51,767 nt of DNA, taken from positions 1-51,767 of the forward strand of contig JAAEMK010000087.1 of NCBI GenBank assembly GCA_024225635.1, read 5' to 3'. The position numbers and the translations under genes are program-made. Shown piece after piece: positions 9,291-15,750 of this stretch. The notes below the pieces were generated by a model. That model worked only from the letters and a program-made list of their open reading frames with translations, made no database searches and was not told where the DNA came from. The stretch is from Desulfobacteraceae bacterium. Its GTDB lineage: Bacteria > Desulfobacterota > Desulfobacteria > Desulfobacterales > Desulfobacteraceae. The number at the start of each line of letters is the position of its first letter. Positions within the stretch are counted from its first letter, which is position 1.

Positions 9291-9760
9291 CTGCGGGGGG
9301 CGGCATCGGAGATCGGGTAACTCTTGCCGCCAAGGGTCAGATAAAGGCGGTCCTCCTTCTCCTCCATGAATTTCGATAGTTTTACCAGGGCACGGTCGCT
9401 GAATTTGATCCGGTGCTCCCGGGTCCGGACATAGAGGGCGTCGTTGAAGCTGTAAAGTTCACCCGGGCACAGGGGCAGCCGGGTCTTGTTGTTCAGCAGG
9501 AGTTCCACCTCCTTATCCACGGTCAGGTCGACCACGAACAGTGCGGTGTCCTCATGGCGGAAATAGACCTTTTCCTCAAACTCGTCGGTCAGCTGGTAGA
9601 CATGATAACCGTTCTCGTCCTTGCGGATCGATGCGTTGAAATAGTTGATCATCTTGGGATGTTCGAACCTGCCGTATTCGTTGTGCCACATCCCGTGTTT
9701 GTCCATCCAGAAAACAGCCTTATCCTTTGGCACGATAATCATAGGAATTTTTGACGCCAT
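9287..9760 (-). CDS. Conserved hypothetical protein, DUF1285-like
   Basis: I do not firmly recognise this 157-aa soluble protein. Its layout (WMDKHGMWHNEYGRFEHPKMINYF, shown here as family-like spacing, then IRKDENGYHVYQL, then EEKVYFRHEDTALFVVDL) resembles the DUF1285 pattern of W-x-x-x-G-x-P followed by a D-G-x-Y element and an E-D-x-x-F/L element. There is no signal peptide or membrane segment. ATG 9760 has GAGGGG upstream. Its stop overlaps the end of the convergent HD-GYP kinase gene. It is separated by 113 bp from the SCP2/transketolase operon transcribed in the same direction, so it could be a distal member of that operon. No function is proposed. Confidence 0.6.
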   Translation of the reverse strand: MASKIPMIIVPKDKAVFWMDKHGMWHNEYGRFEHPKMINYFNASIRKDENGYHVYQLTDEFEEKVYFRHEDTALFVVDLTVDKEVELLLNNKTRLPLCPGELYSFNDALYVRTREHRIKFSDRALVKLSKFMEEKEDRLYLTLGGKSYPISDAAPRS

Positions 9761-9873
9761 GATGCCCCTCGTTCTTCAACGGTTATAGCCTGTACCGGCT
9801 TATTGCAACGCCCGTATAGGGTTTACTCCATTTTTGCTGAAGAGTCAAAGGGCAGCATGGATTTTCTTTTCGA

Positions 9874-10647
9874 TCACACCACTATTGCCTGGATGCGCTG
9901 CATAAAGTCATTGAGATTGGAGCCGTACTCGGGAGAGCCTTCGAGGGTCACAAACTCCTTTCCCACGGCCTCCACAAAGGGCAGCTCGTTCAAAAACACG
10001 GAAAGGGCCGCGGCAACACCGTTGAACTTCATGTGCACAAAGGGACGCCGCCGGGTGTAGAGTCCCCTTCCGGCCTTTGACTTCCCCGCCTTTACCCGGA
10101 CATAGGCCGCAATCTCCTCCCCTGTGACGGACATCTGGTAGACCCGGTCCGGCTGTTTTCTGGTCCAGGCCGCCATATCCGGATCCCCGGCCTTGTTATA
10201 CTGGCTCAGGGCCGTGGTGATCATGTAGACCACCATCTTCACCTTGAGCCGTTGTTTATCCTCATCCCCGGGCCTTACATCCGGCATCAGGATCTTCATG
10301 GCAAGGAGCAGCCGGACCACCTTGATAAGCAGAAACGGCTTCCCATACCCCTTTATTGACGGAATCACCGTCTTTCCAGCCATGAAACGGTTGAATTGCA
10401 GATGATTCCTGAAGGAAAACGTAATATCGGCATTATCCGCGATCCCCTGTTCGATCTCAAGCCTTCCCCGGTCAAACACCAGCACCGCCCCGTCTTCGTC
10501 CCGGCCGATGCGGAACTGAATCCGCGCCGTAATGTCCTGGAACCGCTTTTTCATCCCGGGATCATCGGCCACCGCCACCTTCATCACCGGGAAGATGGCC
10601 CTCAGGATGATCCGTGTCGCAAGCCGGGTTCTGTCAATATCTTCCAT
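9874..10647 (-). CDS. Tandem SCP2-like lipid-carrier protein B
   Basis: This 257-aa protein appears to hold two SCP2-like (sterol carrier fold) domains. The first (about residues 30-115) has the pattern of a beta strand with DGAVLVFDRGRLEI, then ITFSFRNHLQFNRFMAGK and an IKGYGKP turn. The second (about 165-257) has RRPFVHMKFNGVAAALSVFL. The fold binds hydrophobic ligands such as fatty acyls or isoprenoids. ATG 10647 starts 1 nt after the stop of the transketolase C gene, and GAGG lies 6-9 nt upstream inside that gene, so translation is probably coupled. It is distantly similar to protein A at 14032-14793 in the same operon. It probably presents or holds a lipid substrate for the operon enzymes; this is inferred. 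Confidence 0.65.
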   Translation of the reverse strand: MEDIDRTRLATRIILRAIFPVMKVAVADDPGMKKRFQDITARIQFRIGRDEDGAVLVFDRGRLEIEQGIADNADITFSFRNHLQFNRFMAGKTVIPSIKGYGKPFLLIKVVRLLLAMKILMPDVRPGDEDKQRLKVKMVVYMITTALSQYNKAGDPDMAAWTRKQPDRVYQMSVTGEEIAAYVRVKAGKSKAGRGLYTRRRPFVHMKFNGVAAALSVFLNELPFVEAVGKEFVTLEGSPEYGSNLNDFMQRIQAIVV

Positions 10648-10648
10648 C

Positions 10649-11668
10649 CTACACCTCGTCATCCCAGTTTTCATCCTCTTCAAAATCTTTCCCCATCACC
10701 GCCCTCACCCGGTCGATGATGCCGTTGGTATCGAGCTTGTAGTAGGCATAGAGATCCTCGGGATATCCCACAAGGGAGAACTCGTCCGGGATGCCCACCT
10801 TTTCAAAGGCGCACCCCTTGCCGCTTGCGGCGATCACATCGGCCACAGCGGTGCCGAGCCCGCCGATCACGCTGTGGTCCTCTATGGTGATGATGCGCCG
10901 GGTGTCTTCCACGGCCTTGAGCACGGCGGCTTCGTCCAGGGGCTTGATGGTGTGAAGGTTGAGCACCCTGACGCTCAGGCCGTCCTCCTCCTTGAGCGCC
11001 CTTGCGGCTTCGGCCGCCTGGAGCACGGTCACGCCGCAGGCAATGATGGTGATGTCGGTTCCCTGGGAAATCTCTACGGCCTTGCCGATCTCGAACCCGT
11101 AATCTTCCGTCTCGTAATAGGTGGGCTCAAATCCCCGGCCCACACGGATATAGACGGGGCCAGGATGGTCCACACAGGCCCTGACCGCATTGGCGGTCTC
11201 GATGCCGTCCGCAGGCACGATCACCGTCATGTTGGGCATGGCCCTCATGATGGCCAGATCCTCCAGGGCGTTGTGGGTGCTGCCCGCAGTGCCGAAGGAG
11301 ATGCCCCCGTGGGTGGCGATGATCTTGCAATCCAGGTTCTGGTAGCAGATGTCGGTTCTCACCTGCTCGCAGGCCCGCATGCTGGCAAAGGCGGCCATGG
11401 TAGATACAAAGGGGAAAAATCCCGCCTTTGCAAGGCCTGCCGCCACGCCGAACAGGTTCTGCTCCGCGATACCCACGTTAAAGAACCGCTCGGGAAAGCG
11501 GTCTCCGAATATACCGATCTTGGTCGATTTAGCCAAGTCTGCCGACAGCCCCACGATGGAGGGATTTTCCTCCCCCAGTTCACACAGCACATGGCCGTAA
11601 ATCTCCGCCTGTGTCATGCTGTTTGCATCATAGACGGTCCAGGTGGTTCCGGTTACCTCTTCTGCCAT
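10649..11668 (-). CDS. Transketolase C-terminal subunit
   Basis: This 339-aa protein contains the pyrimidine-binding domain and the C-terminal domain of a split transketolase. The conserved glutamate that activates thiamine diphosphate is in FNVGIAEQN (Glu69). The loop THGGISFGTAGSTHNALEDLAIMRAMPNM, here noted only by its HGG and STH elements, fits the transketolase/DXS superfamily. The C-terminal domain has an ITIEDHSVIGGLG motif. ATG 11668 was chosen because AAGGAGG sits 5 nt upstream, overlapping the stop of the N-terminal subunit gene; a 25-codon longer reading has no support. With the neighbouring subunit it should form a heteromeric ThDP enzyme moving a two-carbon ketol unit. The acceptor is unlikely to be settled by sequence alone. 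Confidence 0.88.
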   Translation of the reverse strand: MAEEVTGTTWTVYDANSMTQAEIYGHVLCELGEENPSIVGLSADLAKSTKIGIFGDRFPERFFNVGIAEQNLFGVAAGLAKAGFFPFVSTMAAFASMRACEQVRTDICYQNLDCKIIATHGGISFGTAGSTHNALEDLAIMRAMPNMTVIVPADGIETANAVRACVDHPGPVYIRVGRGFEPTYYETEDYGFEIGKAVEISQGTDITIIACGVTVLQAAEAARALKEEDGLSVRVLNLHTIKPLDEAAVLKAVEDTRRIITIEDHSVIGGLGTAVADVIAASGKGCAFEKVGIPDEFSLVGYPEDLYAYYKLDTNGIIDRVRAVMGKDFEEDENWDDEV

Positions 11669-11678
11669 GATACCCTCC

Positions 11679-12524
11679 TTAGTTAACCCTGTTAAACCGC
11701 TTGTCAACAGAGGCCCTTGCCTGGTCCGCAAGGGTCGAATCAATGCTGCCGTAGTGCCACTTCACATTGTCTTCCATGTAGTCCACACCGCTTCCCTTTT
11801 GTGTGTTGGCGATGATGACCACAGGCGCCCGCTCCTCGGCATGGACCTCGGTGACGGCCTGGCAGATATCGTTGAAGTCGTGGCCGTTGATCTCCTTTGT
11901 GATGAAGCCAAAGGCCTTCCACTTGTCCGCAAAGGGCTCAACCCCCATGACATCCTCTGTCTGCCCGTCGATCATCAGCCGGTTCCGGTCAACGATGGTG
12001 ACAAGATTGGTGACCTTGAAGTGGGCCGCGGCCATGGCCGCCTCCCACACCGAGCCCTCGTTGCACTCCCCGTCCCCCAGCAGGCAATAGGTGTACCAGG
12101 ACTCGTTCCTGAGCCTGGCTCCCAGGGCAAGACCCAGGGCCATGGACAGCCCGTGGCCCAGGGAGCCGGTGGAGACATCCACCCCGCGCACCTTCCGGGC
12201 ATCCAGGTGCATGCCAAAGGGAGAGTTGAACTGGTTAAAGGTCTTAAGGGTCTCAAAATCAAAATAGCCCTTTCTGGCCAGCACCGGGGCAAAGCCCACC
12301 CCGCCGTGGCCCTTGCTGATCACCACCCGGTCCCTGTCGGGTTTTTCCGGGTCGGCGGGATCCACCTCGAGCAGGTGAAAATAAAGGCTCACCAGGATAT
12401 CCACCATGCTCAGACCGCCGCCGATGTGGGCCCCTCCGGCCCATACCGTGACATCGATAATGTCCCGGCGAACCTGCCAGGCAAGCTCTTCCAGCTTGCT
12501 GAGTTCTGTTTGAGTCAGTGTCAT
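11679..12524 (-). CDS. Transketolase N-terminal subunit
   Basis: This 281-aa protein is the diphosphate-binding half of a split transketolase. The ThDP/Mg signature begins at GDGECNEG (residues 150-157, with Asn155) and continues through an AAHFKVTNLVTIVDRNR stretch. SKGHGGVGFAP near residue 70 and GSLGHGLSMALGLALG near 120 also fit. Split transketolases occur in archaea and many anaerobes and can serve pentose metabolism or specialised sugar and secondary pathways. Its stop overlaps the ribosome binding site of the C-terminal subunit gene, so the two are coupled. The REP-like repeat cluster lies just upstream, between it and the aminotransferase gene. Participation in a lipid- or amine-related pathway is suggested by the flanking SCP2 and aminotransferase genes. 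Confidence 0.9.
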   Translation of the reverse strand: MTLTQTELSKLEELAWQVRRDIIDVTVWAGGAHIGGGLSMVDILVSLYFHLLEVDPADPEKPDRDRVVISKGHGGVGFAPVLARKGYFDFETLKTFNQFNSPFGMHLDARKVRGVDVSTGSLGHGLSMALGLALGARLRNESWYTYCLLGDGECNEGSVWEAAMAAAHFKVTNLVTIVDRNRLMIDGQTEDVMGVEPFADKWKAFGFITKEINGHDFNDICQAVTEVHAEERAPVVIIANTQKGSGVDYMEDNVKWHYGSIDSTLADQARASVDKRFNRVN

Positions 12525-12540
12525 TCTTCCTCCAGTTTTC

Positions 12541-12612
12541 GGGGTCAGGCTTAGCTTATTGCCGCTATTTTTGAAGCCGTCTCAGCCGTTTCAATAAGCT
12601 AAGCCTGACCCC
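12541..12612. repeat. REP-like palindrome, copy 1
   Basis: A perfect 21-bp inverted repeat: the left arm at 12541-12561 begins GGGGTCAGGCTTAGC and the right arm at 12592-12612 ends GCTAAGCCTGACCCC. The 30-bp loop is similar to that of copy 2. It lies between the aminotransferase and transketolase N genes and would form a strong hairpin in the transcript. Such ends resemble REP elements mobilised by Y1/RAYT transposases; no such transposase is in the window. Confidence 0.85.
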
Positions 12613-12657
12613 CTCTGTTTTTTAGCTTATTGCCGATGTTTTGCACCCCATTGTACC

Positions 12658-12730
12658 GGGGGCAGGCTTAGCTTATTGTCGCTATTCTCGAAGTCTGCCT
12701 CAGCTGTTGCAATAAGCTAAGCCTGACCCC
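12658..12730. repeat. REP-like palindrome, copy 2
   Basis: The left arm at 12658-12678 differs from copy 1 by one base (GGGGGCAGG instead of GGGGTCAGG); the right arm at 12710-12730 is identical to that of copy 1. The 31-bp loop shares the CGCTATT...GAAG...CTCAGC pattern. A partial unit lies between the copies near 12622-12640 (TTAGCTTATTGCCGATG), and another end follows at 12741-12755 (GCTAAGTCTGACCCC), which overlaps the 3' end of the aminotransferase gene. Confidence 0.85.
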
Positions 12731-12741
12731 TTCTATGTTCG

Positions 12742-13992
12742 CTAAGTCTGACCCCTTTTGTTTTTGATGGTTTTGAACGCCTCATCCACGATCTCCAGGG
12801 TCTGGCTTATCACCTCGTCATCATGGGCAAGGGACATGAACAGGTTATGGTGGGACGCCAGGAACACCCCCCGTTTGGTGCACTCCGCGCACCACTCCTG
12901 GTGGAGCATGTTGGTATCGTCGTTGGTGATCCTGATATTGGGCATGGACCAGGCGCCGGTCACCTTGAGGTCATACCCGTATCCCGCAGCCATGGTTCGC
13001 ATGGCGGTAAAGAGCTTTTCCCCGTTTTTCAGCATCACGGCCGGCGCATCCAGCCGTTTCAGCTCGGTGAGGCAGGCGATGGCCGCAGCCATGGGAACGG
13101 CCTGGTTCCAGTAACTCCCGGTATAGAACACCTTGGCCGCCTCCAGTTTCAGGCTCTCCCTGCCCACCAGGGCCGAGATGGGAAACCCGTTGGCAAGGGC
13201 CTTGCAAAAGCAGATAAGATCGGGCTTGAACCCGAAATACTCGCAGGAGCCCCCCATGTCGAGCCTGAAGCCGTGGCGGATATCGTCCAGGATCAGGACG
13301 ATGCCGTTTCGCCGGCAGATCATCTCGATTCCGGCCCAGTATCCCTCCTTGGGCAGCTCGTTATCGTAAAAAGTGGCAACATGGTAGGGGGTTGCGATGA
13401 ATCCCGCGATCTCGCCGGAATATTGGTCAACGGCATCCTGAAAGGCGTCGACATCGTTCCAGGGAATCCGGATGATGTGGCTGAAATCCTCCTCGATGAG
13501 GCCGTGGTGCCCCGGAGGCTGCATCCAGGGAGCAACCCCGTGGTATCCCCCCTGGATCATGACGATTTTTTTCCTGTTTGTGGCGGTCCGGGCGATCATG
13601 GTGGCATAATTGGTGACATCCCCCCCGTTCTTGGCGAAAAAAGCCCAGTCCGCAACCGGAACCATGTCCACCAGGAGTTCCGCAAGCTCGACCATTTTCG
13701 GGGAGGCCCCCATGGTGAGATCTGCGGATTTCAGCTGTTCCGTGGCCGCATTGTCCACCACGGGATTGTTATACCCCAGCACCATGGGACCGTAGGCGCA
13801 CATATAATCGATGAACCGGTTGCCGTCCAGGTCATGGAACACCGCGCCTTCGGCTTTTTCCGTAAAAATGGGATAGTCTGCGGCCGGCACGTTCACCCCG
13901 GGGCTCATGTGGCCCGGGACACCGCAGGGGATCACCTTCACGGCCCGCTGGAAGAGTTCCTGGGATCGTGAATAATCATAGGTCGTTGTCAT
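12742..13992 (-). CDS. Class III PLP aminotransferase (GSAM-like)
   Basis: This 416-aa protein is a fold-type I, class III aminotransferase related to glutamate-1-semialdehyde aminomutase. The PLP lysine is Lys264 in CFCKALANGFPISALVG. The pyridine-nitrogen aspartate is in VLILDDIRHGFR (Asp236), and the phosphate/substrate loop reads FAKNGGDVTNYA. It departs from hemL around the active site (DDIRHGF rather than DEV-x-x-GF), so haem synthesis is unlikely. It probably aminates an aldehyde or ketone made by the operon. ATG 13992 has AGAGGT upstream and lies 39 bp after the stop of the SCP2-like protein A gene. The last four codons and the stop (R-G-Q-T-stop) lie in a REP-like sequence end, so the present C-terminus was probably set by repeat insertion. 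Confidence 0.85.
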   Translation of the reverse strand: MTTTYDYSRSQELFQRAVKVIPCGVPGHMSPGVNVPAADYPIFTEKAEGAVFHDLDGNRFIDYMCAYGPMVLGYNNPVVDNAATEQLKSADLTMGASPKMVELAELLVDMVPVADWAFFAKNGGDVTNYATMIARTATNRKKIVMIQGGYHGVAPWMQPPGHHGLIEEDFSHIIRIPWNDVDAFQDAVDQYSGEIAGFIATPYHVATFYDNELPKEGYWAGIEMICRRNGIVLILDDIRHGFRLDMGGSCEYFGFKPDLICFCKALANGFPISALVGRESLKLEAAKVFYTGSYWNQAVPMAAAIACLTELKRLDAPAVMLKNGEKLFTAMRTMAAGYGYDLKVTGAWSMPNIRITNDDTNMLHQEWCAECTKRGVFLASHHNLFMSLAHDDEVISQTLEIVDEAFKTIKNKRGQT

Positions 13993-14031
13993 GGCAGCTA
14001 CCTCTTTTGTCTTGACGCTGGTTGGTGTTGA

Positions 14032-14793
14032 TTACGACAGGTACAGGGGTATCCTGTCGAGAATCAGATTGATGGCCTCGATCATGGGAATCCGCCCCTT
14101 CATCATCACGTCCCCGGTGGCAAGGGCGGCAAAGGCATCACTGTTTCCGTTCAACAGATCGTTTGCCGTCTTTTCATTTTTAAAGAGCAGCACGGCCGAG
14201 GGGCTTGCACAGGGTTGGTCCGACACCTCGACGGTATCGCCGTCAAAGCTCAGAACGGCCGAGGGTCCCTGGGGCAGCACCTTGAACTCAACCGTCCCCG
14301 TTGGTATGTGTGCCCTGTTAAACTTTCCAAGGGGATCGTGGAGAGCCAGGAGCCTGACGGCGTTGACCGCGGTATTCAATGTAAACCGGGTGTTGACCCT
14401 GAGATAATCGGGATCGTCAAGCCTTTCGCCGTCGGGCTTCAGGTAGAACTCGAGCCTGTCGGTTATCCTGGGAAACTCCTTGGATAGGAAGTTCAAATAT
14501 CGGATTCCCTTTACGGGAACGGGGTTGGATTTTCCCTCCATGACACGGTTGAAATGGGCGGGAGAAAAACAGAGGAGTTTAATCCGGGGGCTGTCGTGCT
14601 TTCCAGGCCTTACCCGGCATTGGCCGTCCTTGAACTCCACAGAGCATTTGGGCCCGAACAGGGTTGAAAACTCTATGGCGAGATCCAGATCACGGACCTG
14701 TTCGGCCACTTGGCTGTCAAGCAGGACTAAATCCTCGAGGTTTTTCATCACGGCATTCATGTTCAAGAGGGCTTTGATCTCTTCATGGTTCAT
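14032..14793 (-). CDS. Tandem SCP2-like lipid-carrier protein A
   Basis: This 253-aa soluble protein appears to contain two SCP2-like domains. The first (about residues 30-120) has LCFSPAHFNRVMEGK and a following VKGIRYLNFL. The second (about 165-253) has TVEFKVL...SAVLSFDG...LFKNEKTANDLLNGNSDA and a KGRIPMIEAINLIL end, typical of SCP2 members that bind lipids or CoA esters. ATG 14793 was chosen over an upstream in-frame codon because GGGAGA precedes it and it falls downstream of the predicted promoter and operator. It is the first gene of the minus-strand operon. It shares layout with protein B at 9874-10647, suggesting ancient duplication. No enzymatic motif is seen. Confidence 0.65.
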   Translation of the reverse strand: MNHEEIKALLNMNAVMKNLEDLVLLDSQVAEQVRDLDLAIEFSTLFGPKCSVEFKDGQCRVRPGKHDSPRIKLLCFSPAHFNRVMEGKSNPVPVKGIRYLNFLSKEFPRITDRLEFYLKPDGERLDDPDYLRVNTRFTLNTAVNAVRLLALHDPLGKFNRAHIPTGTVEFKVLPQGPSAVLSFDGDTVEVSDQPCASPSAVLLFKNEKTANDLLNGNSDAFAALATGDVMMKGRIPMIEAINLILDRIPLYLS

Positions 14794-14861
14794 CGCTCGT
14801 CTCCCGGTTCGTTGGGTTGGATGGTTACACTCACGATTCAATTCATTAGATCAAACAGCTC

Positions 14862-14879
14862 TGAGTGAGCAGTCACTCA
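14862..14879. promoter_or_regulatory. 18-bp palindromic operator, probable TetR site
   Basis: TGAGTGAGCAGTCACTCA is a perfect 7+4+7 inverted repeat. It sits immediately downstream of the predicted -10 of the minus-strand operon and upstream of the divergent TetR gene. A TetR dimer bound there would block transcription start. That the neighbouring TetR protein binds it is inferred from symmetry and position. Confidence 0.65.
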
Positions 14880-14885
14880 CATTTC

Positions 14886-14915
14886 ACTATTCACCGAATT
14901 TCAAGGATTTGTCAA
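14886..14915 (-). promoter_or_regulatory. Candidate promoter of the SCP2/aminotransferase/transketolase operon
   Basis: Read on the minus strand, TTGACA (14915-14910) is followed after 18 bp by AATAGT (14891-14886). The -35 matches consensus; the -10 is weak. The 18-bp palindrome starts about 7 bp past the -10, the usual place for a repressor site. Confidence 0.5.
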
Positions 14916-14951
14916 GGAGAAAAACAAAGGCTGCCGGGAACAGGATAGTTG

Positions 14952-14981
14952 TTGACTCGTTTTTTTCAAATGGTCTATGAT
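14952..14981 (+). promoter_or_regulatory. Candidate promoter of the TetR gene
   Basis: TTGACT at 14952-14957 and TATGAT at 14976-14981 are separated by 18 bp. Transcription would start near 14988, about 35 bp upstream of the TetR start codon. It diverges from the operon promoter at 14886-14915. Confidence 0.55.
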
Positions 14982-15021
14982 GCCGGGTGGAAGGACAAAG
15001 CCCGGGGTGTAAAAAAGGAGA

Positions 15022-15696
15022 ATGATGAAAGAATTAGAAACCATGGAGATCAAGCGGCACTGCAAACCAGCCTTTGACAAGATTCCCGAGGAGAAGCAGA
15101 AACGAATCCTCGAAGCTGCCGCCAGGGAATTTGCCGCCATGGGATTTACCGCGGCAAACATCAATGTCATTGCCAAGAAGGCCGGCATCAGCATCGGCTC
15201 CATGTACAACTATTTCTCCTCCAAGGAGGACCTGTTCCTCACGGTGAACGACCAGGGCTACGAGGTGATCGCGGAAGTAGTCAACACCGTTGTCGCCCGG
15301 GAGGGAGACATTTTCCAAAAGATCGAAACCCTGATCCGGGCGGTCCAGAAATACGCAAGGCTCCACACCGAGCTGAACCAGATCTATCTGGACATCACCT
15401 CCCAGGGACTCAGCCACCTCTCCCGCAAACTCTCCAACCAGCTTGAAACCATCACGGCCGGCCTCTACCACCGGTTGATCAGGGAGGCCCAGGACCAGGG
15501 GATCGTATCATCCGACATTGATCCCTTTGTTGGCGCGTTCTGCATCGATAACCTCATCGTCATGCTCCAGTACGCCTATGCCTCCGACTATTTTGCCGAG
15601 CGAATGAAAATTTTTGCAGGGGAAGACGCCCTGGAAAACGACGAAAAGATGGTCATGGGCATCATGCGGTTCATCAGAAAAGCCCTGGCCCCCTGA
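15022..15696 (+). CDS. TetR family transcriptional regulator
   Basis: This 224-aa regulator has a typical TetR DNA-binding domain: a helix with KQKRILEAAAREFAAMGF, then the helix-turn-helix NINVIAKKAGISIGSMYNYFSSKEDLF (about residues 50-75, quoted in part as AGISIGSMYNYFSSKEDLF). The C-terminal ligand domain is helical. ATG 15022 and ATG 15025 are both possible; AGGAG ends at 15020, so 15025 has the better spacing. It is divergent from the SCP2/aminotransferase/transketolase operon with an 18-bp palindrome between them, so it probably represses that operon and perhaps itself. The inducer may be the operon substrate or a fatty or isoprenoid compound, which is speculation from the SCP2 neighbours. 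Confidence 0.9.
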   Translation: MMKELETMEIKRHCKPAFDKIPEEKQKRILEAAAREFAAMGFTAANINVIAKKAGISIGSMYNYFSSKEDLFLTVNDQGYEVIAEVVNTVVAREGDIFQKIETLIRAVQKYARLHTELNQIYLDITSQGLSHLSRKLSNQLETITAGLYHRLIREAQDQGIVSSDIDPFVGAFCIDNLIVMLQYAYASDYFAERMKIFAGEDALENDEKMVMGIMRFIRKALAP

Positions 15697-15750
15697 CCCC
15701 CGTTCCCGGAACAAGCCCGGGGATCATCCCGTTGTGTCCAACCTGCCGGG

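Noticed and set aside
12541-12741. CRISPR array
   Set aside because: Only two full palindromic units with similar loops; no regular spacers and no cas genes.
12742-13992. hemL, glutamate-1-semialdehyde aminomutase for haem
   Set aside because: The active-site neighbourhood differs (DDIRHGF), and the operon lacks other haem genes.
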